DNA of 64,000 bases from Ornithinimicrobium pekingense DSM 21552 (GCF_000421185.1 NZ_ATWJ01000013.1:186001-250000), one strand, 5' to 3'. Positions 1 to 8,627 are shown, numbered from the stretch's first letter. Numbers and translations: made by a program. The notes: generated by a model from the letters alone, not told the origin.

Positions 1-1270
1 GGCGACCGCACGCGACATACCCCTGCCCACCGCGGACGACGTCGACGCCGCCGCGGCGCGCATCGCCGGCAAGGTGGACCGCACCCCGCTGCAGCGCAGC
101 GAGCGGTTGTCGGCGTCCACCGGGGCCGACGTGTGGCTCAAGCGCGAGGACCAGCAGCCGGTCCGCTCCTACAAGGGGCGCGGGGCCGCCAACCTCATCG
201 CCCAGCTGGACGCCGAGCAGGTGTGGGCCGGGGTGGTGTGCGCGAGCGCGGGCAACCACGCCCAGGGGGTCGCCCACGCGTGCGCGTCGCTGGGCGTCAA
301 CGCGCGCATCTACCTGCCCGCGACCACGCCCCGGCAGAAGCGGGAGCGGGTGGCCGCGATCGGCGGGGACTGGGTGGAGACGGTGGTCGGCGGGGCGTCC
401 TACGACGAGGCCGCGGCGGCCGCCCTGGACGATGCGCGGCGCACCGGCGCCACGCTGGTGCCGGCGTTCGACCACCCGCACACGATCGCCGGCCAGGGCA
501 CGATCGCCCTCGAGGTCGTCGAGGACCTGACGGCGGCCGGCCGACGGCTCGACGTGCTCGTCGTGCCGGTGGGCGGGGGCGGGCTGCTCGCCGGCTGCCT
601 CACCTGGCTGCGGGAGCGCCACCCGCAGGTGCGCGTCGTCGGGGTCGAGCCCGCCGGCGCGGCGAGCATGATCGAGGCCACCTGGAAGGGCGGACCCACG
701 ACGCTGGCGACGATCGACTCCTTCGTCGACGGCGCCGCCGTGCGCCGCGCGGGCGACCGGACGTATGCCGTCGTCGCGCGCCACGCCCCCGAGCTGCTCG
801 CCGTGCCCGAGGGCCGGATCTGCACCGAGATGATCGACCTCTACCAGACCGAGGGCGTCATCGCCGAGCCCGCCGGGGCGCTGGCCGCCTCCGCGCTGGA
901 CCGCGTCGGCGTCGAGCCGGGACAGACCGTGGTCGCCGTGGTCTCCGGCGGCAACAACGACCTGCTGCGCTACCCGGAGGTGATGGAGCGCTCGCTCATC
1001 GACCGCGGGCTCAAGCACTACTTCCTGGTCGACTTCCCCCAGGAGCCGGGGATGCTGCGCACCTTCCTCGACGAGGTGCTCGGCCCCGACGACGACATCT
1101 CGCTGTTCGAGTACGTCAAGCGCAACAACCGGGAGACCGGGCCGGCGCTGGTGGGGATCGAGCTGGGTCGCCGCCAGGACCTGCCCGGGCTGCTGGAGCG
1201 GATGGACGCCTCGTCGATGGACGTCGAGCCGATCCCCCACGACAGCCCGCTATTCCGCTTCATCCTGTAG
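1..1270 (+). CDS. ilvA: Threonine dehydratase, 5' end cut by window edge
   Basis: PLP enzyme that deaminates threonine to 2-oxobutanoate, the first step of isoleucine synthesis. The reading frame is open from base 2 and the residues before the first internal GTG (position 74) already read DIPLPTADDVDAAAARIAGK, typical IlvA N-terminus, so the true start lies upstream of the window. Visible signatures: PLP-lysine motif SYKGRGA (Lys codon 173-175), SAGNHAQGVA, the glycine loop GGGGLLAG that holds the PLP phosphate, and VSGGNND. After about residue 335 a single ACT-like regulatory domain (KHYFLVDFPQEPGM onward) marks the short IlvA form. It converges on the MMPL gene across a strong hairpin. Confidence 0.93.
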   Translation, partial: ATARDIPLPTADDVDAAAARIAGKVDRTPLQRSERLSASTGADVWLKREDQQPVRSYKGRGAANLIAQLDAEQVWAGVVCASAGNHAQGVAHACASLGVNARIYLPATTPRQKRERVAAIGGDWVETVVGGASYDEAAAAALDDARRTGATLVPAFDHPHTIAGQGTIALEVVEDLTAAGRRLDVLVVPVGGGGLLAGCLTWLRERHPQVRVVGVEPAGAASMIEATWKGGPTTLATIDSFVDGAAVRRAGDRTYAVVARHAPELLAVPEGRICTEMIDLYQTEGVIAEPAGALAASALDRVGVEPGQTVVAVVSGGNNDLLRYPEVMERSLIDRGLKHYFLVDFPQEPGMLRTFLDEVLGPDDDISLFEYVKRNNRETGPALVGIELGRRQDLPGLLERMDASSMDVEPIPHDSPLFRFIL

Positions 1271-1290
1271 CGCCCTGCGCCGGGACCCCG

Positions 1291-1326
1291 TCGCGGCGGG
1301 CACCTGTCCCGTGGTGCCCGCCGCGA
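1291..1326. terminator. Bidirectional hairpin terminator candidate
   Basis: Fourteen-base-pair perfect stem (1291-1304 with 1313-1326, arm TCGCGGCGGGCACC) and an 8-nt loop, lying between the convergent ends of ilvA and the MMPL gene. No T-run follows on either strand, as is common in GC-rich actinomycetes. Confidence 0.7.
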
Positions 1327-1375
1327 TCCCGCCACACCACCCTGTCCCGGGGTGCCCGCGTGGATGCCTGTGCGC

Positions 1376-3613
1376 TCAGCTCATCGCGTCGACATACTCC
1401 TCGCTGTGCCGCGGCGCCTGCGCCGCAGCGGCCGGACCGACGCGGCGCGGCCACCAGAAGCGCTCGCCGAGGACCCGCACGATCGCGGGCACGAGCACCG
1501 TCCGCACGACCAGGGTGTCGAGCAGCACGCCGATGCAGATCACCACACCGATCTGGGCCAGCACCACCAGCGGCAGGACGCCCAGGACCGCGAAGACCGC
1601 GGCCAGCAGGATGCCGGCGCTGGTGATGACGCCACCGGTGGCGCCGAGCGCGCGCAGCACCCCGTCGCGGGTGCCGTGCGCCCCGGCCTCCTCCAGCGTG
1701 CGGGTGATGAGGAAGATGTTGTAGTCCACGCCCAGGGCGACCAGGAAGACGAAGGCCAGCAGCGGCATGCTCGCGTCGATGGCCGCGAAGCCGAAGACCC
1801 CGGTGAAGAGCCACCACGAGACGCCGAGGGCGGCCGCGAAGGTGGCGACGACGCTGCTGACGAGGATGACCGGGGCCAGGACCGAGCGGAGCAGCCCCAT
1901 GAGGGCGAGCAGGACGCCCGCCAGGATCAGCGGCATGACCTTCCACCGGTCCTGCAGGCTGCCGGCGTCGGCGTCGGCGCCCGAGGCGTCGCCACCGGTG
2001 ACGTAGACCTCCGGGCCGTCGGTGCCGTCGGTGCCGTCGAGGGCGGAGCGGATGTCCTCGACCGTCGCGCGCGCCTCGTCGCTGCCGGGCTCGGCGTCGA
2101 GGACGACCTGGACCTGCCCGATGCCGGCCGCGGGGGCGACCGGGGTGGCCTGGTCGACGCCGTCCACCCCGGCGACCGTCGCGGCGAGGTCCTCCAGGAC
2201 CGCGGCGTCGTCGGTGCGCGTCACCACGAGCACCGGGTCGGAGGCACCGGCCGGGAAGGACTCCCCCAGCCGCTGGGCGGCCGTGATCGCCTCGGGCGTC
2301 TCCAGGAACTGGTCCTCCTGGGCCAGGCCGCTCTGCAGCTGGGTCAGGCCGAACGCCATGGCGGCCAGGACGGCCAGCGTGCCGGCGATGTAGGCCACCG
2401 GGGCCTTGGCGACGGCGTCACCGACCCGGCGCCACAGCGACCGCGACTCGGCCAGCACCGACTGGCCCTCGCGGGGCACCTGGGGCCAGAAGATCCAGCG
2501 CCCGAAGATGACCAGGGCCGCGGGCAGGACCACCAGCACCGCCAGCATCGCCACGACGACGCCCACGGCGCTGGCCAGGCCGAGGCCGCGGGTGGACGGG
2601 AAGACCGACAGGAGCAGGCACAGCACGCCGATGACGACGGTGCTGGCGCTGAAGATGATGGGCTCGGCGGCCCGCCGCAGGGCCACCCGCATGGCCTCGT
2701 AGCGGGACTCGTGCAGCCGCAGCTCGTCCCGGTAGCGGCTGATGAGCAGCAGGGCGTAGTTGGTGCCCGCACCGAAGACCAGCACGGACAGGATGCCGAT
2801 CGTCGACTCGTCCCACGGCACGCCGAAGGCCTTGAGCACGTAGGTCGCGGTGGAGGCGGCGGCCTGGTCGGCGGCACCGACGACGGTCAGCGGGACGATC
2901 CACAGCACCGGGCTGCGGTAGGTCACGATGAGCAGCAGCGCCACGACGCCCGCGGTGACGGCCAGCAGGGTGAAGTTGGCGCCGTCGAAGACGGAGGCGA
3001 GGTCGGCCTCGATGCCGGCCGGGCCGGTCACCCGGGCGGTGACACCCTCCGGCACGGTGTCGGCCAGGGCGGTGCGCAGCTCGGTCACCGCGTCCCGGGT
3101 GTCGGTGGACGTCGGCGCGTCGAGCGTGAGCACCCCGATGGCCGCCGTGCCGTCCTCGGCCGGGATGACGGGGAAGGCTCCCTCCGTCACGCCCGGCGGA
3201 GGACCACCGGCCTGGCCGCCCTCCCCCTCGGGAGCACCCTCAGGAGCACCCTCGGGAGCACCGCCCGACGGCGCCTGAGCGCCGCCCTCGGCGGCCTCGG
3301 CGACCTCGGCGGCCTCGGCGCCCTCCGGAGCCACGTCCTCGAGGACCTGCGCCAGCTCGGGCAGCTGCTCGGTGATGTCGCCGTCCTCGACGGTGAAGAG
3401 GACGATCGCGCTCTTGGCCCCCTCGTCGGGCAGCTCGTCGAGCAGGGCCTGGCCCTGCGTGCTCTCGAACCCCGCGGGCAGCTGGTCGAGGGAGGAGGCG
3501 TCGCGCTCGGCCTGGCCGACGCCCACGATCATGCCGACCGCCAGCGCCATGCCGAGCAGGGCGACCAGCCACGACGAGCGGCGGTTGACGATCAGATCGA
3601 CGATGCGCGACAT
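1376..3613 (-). CDS. MMPL/RND-superfamily membrane transporter
   Basis: Large inner-membrane exporter of the MMPL family (745 residues from the ATG at 3613). Two homologous halves are visible, each with one N-terminal TM, a large external loop and a TM bundle. The proton-relay motifs are GAGTNYALLLISRYRDE in half one and GVDYNIFLITR in half two; the first has Asn where many members have Asp. The first external loop contains an Ala/Glu/Gly-rich stretch encoded by three 12-bp repeats at 3227-3262 (EGAP repeats). I prefer the ATG at 3613 (GAAGG about 9 nt upstream) to a TTG at 3652 because the TTG lies inside the operator. Divergent from a MarR regulator, which probably controls it. Substrate unknown. 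Confidence 0.88.
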   Translation of the reverse strand: MSRIVDLIVNRRSSWLVALLGMALAVGMIVGVGQAERDASSLDQLPAGFESTQGQALLDELPDEGAKSAIVLFTVEDGDITEQLPELAQVLEDVAPEGAEAAEVAEAAEGGAQAPSGGAPEGAPEGAPEGEGGQAGGPPPGVTEGAFPVIPAEDGTAAIGVLTLDAPTSTDTRDAVTELRTALADTVPEGVTARVTGPAGIEADLASVFDGANFTLLAVTAGVVALLLIVTYRSPVLWIVPLTVVGAADQAAASTATYVLKAFGVPWDESTIGILSVLVFGAGTNYALLLISRYRDELRLHESRYEAMRVALRRAAEPIIFSASTVVIGVLCLLLSVFPSTRGLGLASAVGVVVAMLAVLVVLPAALVIFGRWIFWPQVPREGQSVLAESRSLWRRVGDAVAKAPVAYIAGTLAVLAAMAFGLTQLQSGLAQEDQFLETPEAITAAQRLGESFPAGASDPVLVVTRTDDAAVLEDLAATVAGVDGVDQATPVAPAAGIGQVQVVLDAEPGSDEARATVEDIRSALDGTDGTDGPEVYVTGGDASGADADAGSLQDRWKVMPLILAGVLLALMGLLRSVLAPVILVSSVVATFAAALGVSWWLFTGVFGFAAIDASMPLLAFVFLVALGVDYNIFLITRTLEEAGAHGTRDGVLRALGATGGVITSAGILLAAVFAVLGVLPLVVLAQIGVVICIGVLLDTLVVRTVLVPAIVRVLGERFWWPRRVGPAAAAQAPRHSEEYVDAMS

Positions 3614-3650
3614 GGGTCCGGCCTTCGGGGTAGTCTGTGGCTGTCTCGGC

Positions 3651-3675
3651 AAGTATCTAAGTAAATGAGATACTT
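3651..3675. promoter_or_regulatory. MarR-type operator between mmpL and marR
   Basis: Perfect 8-bp inverted repeat AAGTATCT (3651-3658) / AGATACTT (3668-3675) with a 9-bp spacer, in an AT-rich island between divergent transporter and MarR genes. A second palindrome CTTCGCGAAG abuts it at 3673-3682. Size and position fit a MarR dimer site controlling both genes; the binding is inferred. Confidence 0.75.
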
Positions 3676-3735
3676 CGCGAAGGAGACGCTACCACCCCAT
3701 CCCGATCGGTGCAAGGTTTGTCACAGGTTAGTCAT

Positions 3736-4200
3736 ATGTCGTCGGACGAGGGTCCGCAGACGCGCTGGGTGCAGGACTGGCAGCGCAGCGAGGTCCTCGA
3801 CGCCCTGCGCCGGCTGCTGAGCACCAGCGGTCGGGTCGGGCCGGCGATGGCCCGTCGCGCGGAGCTGACCCACACCGAGCTGTCCGCGCTGGAGCACGTG
3901 ATGGAGGAGCCGCTCGGGCCGACCGAGCTGGCGCAGCGCCTGGGCGTGACCTCGGCCGCCGCCAGCGGCATCGTCGACCGCCTGGTCGCCCGCGGCCACG
4001 TCGAGCGGCAGCCGCACCCGACCGACCGACGCCGCACCGCGGTGGTCTGCACGGCCGGCGGGCGCGAGGAGCTCATGGGCCACCTCATGCCGATGTTCGT
4101 CGGGCTCGCCGCGCTGGACGCCTCCCTCACCGAGGAGGAGCGCACGGTCGTGCTGCGCTTCCTCACCGAGGCCGACCGGGCCGTCGGTCGGCTCCTCTGA
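3736..4200 (+). CDS. MarR-family transcriptional regulator
   Basis: Winged-helix regulator of 154 residues from the ATG at 3736 (a GTG at 3709 is possible but gives an atypical N-terminus). Winged-HTH region: ELAQRLGVTSAAASGIVDRL (recognition helix) followed by HPTDRRRTAVVCT, the classic MarR wing DxRxx motif. Flanked by helices for dimerisation. Divergent from the MMPL exporter with a palindromic operator between, so it most likely represses that exporter and itself in response to an unknown ligand. It ends 20 nt before moaB, whose own promoter appears to lie in that gap. Confidence 0.88.
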   Translation: MSSDEGPQTRWVQDWQRSEVLDALRRLLSTSGRVGPAMARRAELTHTELSALEHVMEEPLGPTELAQRLGVTSAAASGIVDRLVARGHVERQPHPTDRRRTAVVCTAGGREELMGHLMPMFVGLAALDASLTEEERTVVLRFLTEADRAVGRLL

Positions 4201-4220
4201 ATGACGGCTATCCTGGGTCG

Positions 4221-4748
4221 GTGACTTCCCACGACGCCCCCGCGGGCGGTCGGACCGCCGCGGCCATCACGGTCTCCGACCGGAGCTCCGACGGGCGGCG
4301 GGAGGACACCTCCGGCCAGCTCCTCGTCGAGGCCCTCCGCTCCTACGGGTATGCCGTGGACGCCCCCGTGGTCGTGCCGGACGGCGTCGACACCGTCGCC
4401 GGCGCGCTGCGCGACGCGGTCGCCGCCCGGCACCGCCTGGTCGTCACGACCGGCGGCACCGGGATGGGGCCGCGCGACCTGACTCCGGAGGCCACCCGCA
4501 CCGTGATCACCCGCGAGAACCCCGGGCTGGCCGAGCTGCTCCGGCACGAGGGTGCACGCCATACCCCCTATGCCGCCGCGTCGCGCGGCGTGGTCGGCGT
4601 CGTCGACTGGCCCGACGGGCAGGGCGTCGGCGGCACGCTCGTGGTCAACCTGCCCGGCCGCCCGTCCGCCGTCACCGAGGGGATGGACGTCATCGGCCCG
4701 CTGCTGGGCCACCTCGTCGACCAGGTCGCCGGAGGTGACCACTCGTGA
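4221..4748 (+). CDS. MoaB/Mog-type molybdopterin protein
   Basis: MogA/MoaB fold protein (175 residues) acting in molybdenum cofactor synthesis, where this family adenylylates molybdopterin before metal insertion. The MPT-binding signature TTGGTGMGPRDLTPEAT is clear, as is AAITVSDRSSDG at the N-terminus. The GTG start has no ribosome-binding site, but TATCCT lies 4209-4214, exactly 6 nt upstream, so a leaderless transcript is likely. It overlaps moaA by 4 nt (GTGA), so the two are translationally coupled. Supplies cofactor for the Nar and Fdh enzymes encoded nearby. Whether it acts like Mog or MoaB cannot be settled from sequence. Confidence 0.88.
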   Translation: MTSHDAPAGGRTAAAITVSDRSSDGRREDTSGQLLVEALRSYGYAVDAPVVVPDGVDTVAGALRDAVAARHRLVVTTGGTGMGPRDLTPEATRTVITRENPGLAELLRHEGARHTPYAAASRGVVGVVDWPDGQGVGGTLVVNLPGRPSAVTEGMDVIGPLLGHLVDQVAGGDHS

Positions 4749-5743
4749 CGTCCGGCCCCCTGGTCGACCGCTTCGGCCGCGTCCACCGCGACCTGCGCAT
4801 CTCGGTGACCGACCGCTGCTCGCTGCGCTGCACCTACTGCATGCCCGAGCAGGGCGTGCCGTGGCTGCCGCGGGACACGATGCTGACGACCGAGGAGGTC
4901 GTACGCCTGGCCGGCGTGGCGGTCTCCCTCGGCATCGAGGAGATCCGCCTCACCGGCGGCGAGCCCCTGCTGCGGCGCGACCTCGTCGACGTCGTGGCCG
5001 GGCTGGCCGCGCTCGAGCCCTCCCCCGAGATCTCGATGACCACCAACGGCGTCGGCCTGGCCAAGACCGCCCGGGCGCTCGCCGACGCCGGTCTCACCCG
5101 CGTCAACGTCAGCATCGACACGCTGCGCCGCGACATCTTCCTGGACCTGGCCAAGCGCGACCGGCTCAAGGACACCCTCGAGGGCATCCACGCCTCCGCC
5201 GAGGCCGGTCTGGTGCCGGTCAAGCTCAACACGGTGCTCATGCGGGGCGTCAACGACCACGAGGCCCCGGACCTGCTGGGCTTCGCGCTGGAGCACGGCT
5301 ACCAGCTGCGCTTCATCGAGCAGATGCCGCTGGACGCCCAGCACCAGTGGGACCGCACCCAGATGATCACCGGCGAGGAGATCCTCGAGCGGCTGCGCGT
5401 CCGCTACGACCTGACCCCGCTGCCCGACGAGGCCCGAGGCAGCGCCCCGGCAGAGCTGTTCCTCGTCGACGGCGGGCCGGCCACGGTCGGCGTCATCGCC
5501 TCGGTGACGATGCCCTTCTGCGGCACCTGCGACCGGGTGCGGCTCACCGCCGACGGCATGGTCCGCAACTGCCTGTTCGCCACGGGCGAGACCGACCTGC
5601 GCACGTCGCTGCGGGCCGGCGCGTCGGACGAGGAGCTGGCCGACCTCTTCCGCGCCTCCATCGGCGCCAAGCTGCCCGGGCACGGCATCAACGAGCCCGA
5701 CTTCCTCCAGCCACCGCGCCCGATGAGCCGTATCGGGGGCTGA
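4745..5743 (+). CDS. moaA: GTP 3',8-cyclase MoaA
   Basis: Radical SAM enzyme (332 residues) that converts GTP to 3',8-cyclo-GTP, the first step of molybdopterin synthesis. N-terminal radical SAM cluster: Cys25, Cys29 and Cys32 in CSLRCTYC. C-terminal second [4Fe-4S] site: FCGTCDRVRLTADG...NCLF. It ends in RIGG, the double glycine tail needed for MoaA function. GTG start overlaps the stop of moaB. No moaC or moaE is present in the window, so the rest of the pathway must lie elsewhere. Confidence 0.95.
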   Translation: MTSGPLVDRFGRVHRDLRISVTDRCSLRCTYCMPEQGVPWLPRDTMLTTEEVVRLAGVAVSLGIEEIRLTGGEPLLRRDLVDVVAGLAALEPSPEISMTTNGVGLAKTARALADAGLTRVNVSIDTLRRDIFLDLAKRDRLKDTLEGIHASAEAGLVPVKLNTVLMRGVNDHEAPDLLGFALEHGYQLRFIEQMPLDAQHQWDRTQMITGEEILERLRVRYDLTPLPDEARGSAPAELFLVDGGPATVGVIASVTMPFCGTCDRVRLTADGMVRNCLFATGETDLRTSLRAGASDEELADLFRASIGAKLPGHGINEPDFLQPPRPMSRIGG

Positions 5744-5744
5744 C

Positions 5745-6824
5745 GTGGCCCCGGGCGCGCCGTCCACGACCAGCAGCACCGGTGACGCGCGCCCGGCCCC
5801 GCTGAACCCCGCGGGCCTGACCCCCGGCTACTTCGCCGGCGTCATGGCCACCGGCATCGTCTCGATCGGTGCGCAGCTGCGCGGCTTCACGCTGCTCGCC
5901 ACCGTGCTCTTCTGGCTGGCCGTGGGCTTCTACCTGGCCCTCGTCGCGCTCACCGCCTGGCGCTTCGTCGCGCACCGCGACCGCATGTCCGAGGACTTCC
6001 ACGACCCCGCCCGGGCGTTCGGGTTCTTCACCTTCATCGCGGCCACCGACGTGCTGGCGGCAGCGCTGGTCGGCGTCGGCCGCAGCGGCGTCGCGGCCGT
6101 CCTGCTCGGCGTCGCGGTGCTGGTCTGGCTGGTCCTGGGCTACGTCATACCGTGGACGGCCGTGCTCGGCAGCGACCGGCGCCCGATGCTCGACACCGCC
6201 AACGGCACCTGGTTCATCTGGGTGGTCGCCAGCCAGTCGATCGCGGTCGTCGCCGCCAGCCTCGAGCCGGTCTACGACGGGCTGCGGCACGAGCTGGCGA
6301 TCCTGGCGGTCTTCGCCTGGTCGGTCGGGGTCGTGCTGTATGCCGCGTGCGCGGTCTTCGTCGCCCTGCGGGTGATGCTCTACCCCCTGGAGCCGCGCCA
6401 CCTGGACCCGCCCTACTGGGTCGCCATGGGAGCGGTGGCCATCACGATCGTGGCCGGCGCCCGGATCGTGGAGATGAAGGACGCCCCGATGATCGACGTC
6501 ACCCGCGACCTGGTCGCCGGCCTGTCCGTGGTGTTCTGGGCGTTCGCGACGTGGCTGATCCCGGTGCTGGTCGCAGCCGGGTTCTGGCGGCACGTCCTGC
6601 ACCGCGTCCCGCTGGTCTACCAGCCCACGCTGTGGAGCATGGTCTTCCCGCTCGGCATGTACTCCGTCGCCGGCATCTACCTGGGCCGCGCCGACCGGCT
6701 GCCGGTGGTGGAGGCTGTCGGCACGCACTGGTTCTGGGTGGCCCTGCTGGCCTGGGTCCTCGTGGCCGCCGGGATGGGTGCCGACGTCGCCCGCAAGGTC
6801 GTGGCCGCGCGTCCGCTCACGTGA
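5745..6824 (+). CDS. TDT/TehA-SLAC1 family carrier
   Basis: Polytopic membrane protein (359 residues, about ten hydrophobic segments) of the tellurite-resistance/dicarboxylate transporter family. The N-terminal TPGYFAGVMATGIVSIGAQL is the family signature. It starts with GTG one base after the moaA stop, so it may ride on the moaBA transcript. Substrate is unknown; relatives move malate, sulfite or other anions, and a sulfite or nitrite-related role beside molybdoenzyme genes is only speculation. It overlaps the convergent downstream gene by 8 nt. Confidence 0.82.
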   Translation: MAPGAPSTTSSTGDARPAPLNPAGLTPGYFAGVMATGIVSIGAQLRGFTLLATVLFWLAVGFYLALVALTAWRFVAHRDRMSEDFHDPARAFGFFTFIAATDVLAAALVGVGRSGVAAVLLGVAVLVWLVLGYVIPWTAVLGSDRRPMLDTANGTWFIWVVASQSIAVVAASLEPVYDGLRHELAILAVFAWSVGVVLYAACAVFVALRVMLYPLEPRHLDPPYWVAMGAVAITIVAGARIVEMKDAPMIDVTRDLVAGLSVVFWAFATWLIPVLVAAGFWRHVLHRVPLVYQPTLWSMVFPLGMYSVAGIYLGRADRLPVVEAVGTHWFWVALLAWVLVAAGMGADVARKVVAARPLT

Positions 6825-7572
6825 CGGCGCGGACCGCACCCACCAGGCCCCACAGCGCCCACAGTCCGAGGGCCACGAGGAGCACCCGTGCCGACCAGGC
6901 GACGGCGGCCCGGGCGCCGGTGGACAGCGTCGGCGCGAGGCGCTGGTGGACCAGCCCGACGACGACGGCCAGGCCCAGGAGCGGCAGCAGGAGGCCCGCC
7001 AGCACCCACACCAGCAGCAGGGGCGCGACATACCTCAGGCGCGCCGTGGCGAACCAGGACCCGGGCGCGAGCCAGCGTTCGGCGAGGAGGGCGAGGAGCG
7101 GGACGAAGACGGCCGGCAGGGCCACGAAGAGCAGCACCGGCAGCCAGTCCGGCCCGAGGATCCGGAAGTCGCGGCCCTGGGGGTGGACGAGGAAGGCGCC
7201 CACGACCACCGCGCCGCCCAGCGTGAGGGAGGCGACGCGCACCGCCGGCGCGCCGAGGGCGAGCCGGCGCAGCGCCAGGTAGAGGAGCGCACCCGTCAGG
7301 CCCGCCTGGACCGCCGCGCCGAGCAGGTTGAGGGTCCCGCTCGCCGTGAGCTGGCCGATGCGGAAGCCGTCGTCGGTGATCCGTCCGGCGTCCTCGGGGT
7401 TGAGCCGGGCCAGCAGCCCCATGGCGAGCCGTCCCCCGACGCCGCCGACGACCAGGCCGACGACCGCCCCGGCGAGCGATGCCGCGGCGAGGGCTCGCAC
7501 GACCCTCTCGAGCGCGGGTCGCGGCGGAGGAGGCGCAGGGTCGAGGACCTGCTGGCTCTGGGCTGTCGGCAC
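6817..7572 (-). CDS. Hypothetical polytopic membrane protein
   Basis: 251 residues, about seven predicted TM segments; I do not recognise the family. Pro-rich N-terminus (PAPPPPRP), then a Gly-rich TM with VGGVGGRLAM, typical of small actinomycete membrane proteins. GTG start at 7572 without a ribosome-binding site; TAGGCT (7584-7579, minus strand) lies 6 nt upstream, suggesting its own leaderless promoter downstream of the terminator that ends the nar/moa operon. The 3' end overlaps the TDT gene by 8 nt. No function proposed. Confidence 0.7.
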   Translation of the reverse strand: MPTAQSQQVLDPAPPPPRPALERVVRALAAASLAGAVVGLVVGGVGGRLAMGLLARLNPEDAGRITDDGFRIGQLTASGTLNLLGAAVQAGLTGALLYLALRRLALGAPAVRVASLTLGGAVVVGAFLVHPQGRDFRILGPDWLPVLLFVALPAVFVPLLALLAERWLAPGSWFATARLRYVAPLLLVWVLAGLLLPLLGLAVVVGLVHQRLAPTLSTGARAAVAWSARVLLVALGLWALWGLVGAVRAVT

Positions 7573-7599
7573 GGCGGCAGCCTAGGGCCGCCGAGGCCT

Positions 7600-7626
7600 C
7601 GGCCGGAAGGGCTTTTCGCCCGGCCG
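7600..7626 (-). terminator. Terminator of the nar-mo operon
   Basis: Directly after the moaD stop: outer arms CGGCCGG/CCGGCCG (7600-7606 with 7620-7626) enclosing an inner GGGC-GAAAA-GCCC hairpin on the minus strand. Placement right at the end of the long operon supports a transcription end. Confidence 0.65.
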
Positions 7627-7872
7627 TCAGCCGCCGGCGAAGGGCGGGAGCACGTCCAGGACGGCGTCGTGGGCGATCGCCAGCCCGCGGTCGTTGACGT
7701 ACTGCCCCTCGTGGAGCACCGAGCTGCGGCGCAGCACCCGCTCCAGCTCGGCCCCGTGCAGCTCGACCAGCCGGTCGAGCAGACCCCCCAGGTCGTCCGC
7801 GTGCACCTGCTCGGTCTCGGTGCCGGCCGCCTCCGCCGCAGCGGCGAAGAACCTCACGGTCGCCATCGTCAT
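7627..7872 (-). CDS. moaD: MoaD-type molybdopterin synthase sulfur carrier
   Basis: Small ubiquitin-fold sulfur carrier (81 residues) with the diagnostic C-terminal Gly-Gly (PPFAGG), which is adenylylated and thiocarboxylated before delivering sulfur to the molybdopterin precursor. Its start ATG at 7872 overlaps the mobA stop (ATGA); a second ATG at 7866 is possible. The neighbouring moeZ (E1-like plus rhodanese) is the natural activating enzyme. Last gene of the nar operon, immediately followed by a terminator hairpin. MoaD is favoured over ThiS by context. Confidence 0.85.
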   Translation of the reverse strand: MTMATVRFFAAAAEAAGTETEQVHADDLGGLLDRLVELHGAELERVLRRSSVLHEGQYVNDRGLAIAHDAVLDVLPPFAGG

Positions 7873-8486
7873 CCCTCCAGGTCGAGTCGGTCCGTGGCCA
7901 TGGTCGCACGTCCCAGACGGCGTTCCCAGTCCTGCGCGTCCTCCCAGGTGTCGACGTCCCCCAGGTGCTCCGCGCCACGCTCCACGGTCTGCCAGGACAG
8001 CCCGGACACCAACCGGCGGACGGAGGTATGCCGTGCCTCGCCGAGGTCCCGGAGCGCCGCCTCGAGCGCGGGGCGGCGGTAGACGGCGAGCAGCCACTGA
8101 CGGTGACCGCCGGCGTCCTCGTGACTCACCGCGTCCACGTCCTCGCCCAGTCCCGGCAGCGTGGCACAGAGGGCGGCGAGCGCACGGGCGGCGCCGGGCT
8201 GGTCCACCGCCACGACCGCGACCCAGGACGCGGCGGGCCGCAGCACCTCGAGGCCGGCGGCGATCCCCGCCACGGGCCCGCCGTCCGGCGGGTCCTCCAG
8301 CGTCCGCGGGACGTCGGCCGGCACGGGGGTGTCGCCGACCACGACCACCCGGCCGCCCAGGGCGGGGGCGGCGTCCAGAACCCGGTCCAGCAGCGGGCGC
8401 CCGCCGAGCGTCAGCGCCGCCTTGTCCTGGCCTCCGAGGCGCTCGCCGCGGCCGCCGGCCAGCACCAGCAGGTCGATGGCGTGCAC
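7869..8486 (-). CDS. mobA: MobA-like molybdenum cofactor guanylyltransferase
   Basis: Nucleotidyltransferase (205 residues) predicted to attach GMP to molybdopterin, giving the bis-MGD cofactor that NarG and FdhA require. Glycine-rich NTP loop LVLAGGRGERLGGQDKAAL at the N-terminus and the VAVDQPG segment at the position of the usual D-x-P metal site. I chose the GTG at 8486 because GAGG sits 7 nt upstream; longer forms would run into a repeated non-coding stretch. Coupled to moaD by ATGA. The 141-bp gap to moeZ is the only large gap in the operon and carries direct repeats. Confidence 0.85.
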   Translation of the reverse strand: MHAIDLLVLAGGRGERLGGQDKAALTLGGRPLLDRVLDAAPALGGRVVVVGDTPVPADVPRTLEDPPDGGPVAGIAAGLEVLRPAASWVAVVAVDQPGAARALAALCATLPGLGEDVDAVSHEDAGGHRQWLLAVYRRPALEAALRDLGEARHTSVRRLVSGLSWQTVERGAEHLGDVDTWEDAQDWERRLGRATMATDRLDLEG

Positions 8487-8510
8487 ACCACGTCCTCGGT
8501 CGCCGTCCGG

Positions 8511-8600
8511 GCGTGCACCCGGTGTCGTCGGTGGGGTCACGGGCGTGCACACGGTGTCGTCGGTGGGGCGGTGGGCGGGCGCACGGTGTCGTCGGTCGGG
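8511..8600. repeat. Three degenerate direct repeats between moeZ and mobA
   Basis: GTGCACNCGGTGTCGTCGGT-like units begin at about 8513, 8545 and 8581 (spacing 32-36 bp), with a decayed fourth copy at 8480-8500. They fill the only sizeable gap inside an otherwise overlapping operon. No spacer-like unique blocks, so not a CRISPR. Role unknown. Confidence 0.75.
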
Positions 8601-8627
8601 ATGGGGAGTGGGGTCGGGTCGGGTGCG

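Noticed and set aside
74-76. GTG at 74 as the start of ilvA
   Set aside because: The frame is open to the window edge and the upstream residues are conserved IlvA sequence, so the gene is simply cut.
1376-1400. Tyr TAT codons as a sign of foreign DNA
   Set aside because: TAT codons are scattered through clearly native genes and mostly fall in the GTATG context, so they reflect the word bias, not transfer.
3650-3652. TTG start for the MMPL transporter
   Set aside because: It lies within the operator palindrome; ATG 3613 has a ribosome-binding site and gives a normal N-terminus.
8480-8600. CRISPR-like array
   Set aside because: Repeats are degenerate, nearly contiguous, only three to four in number, have no unique spacers and no cas genes nearby.
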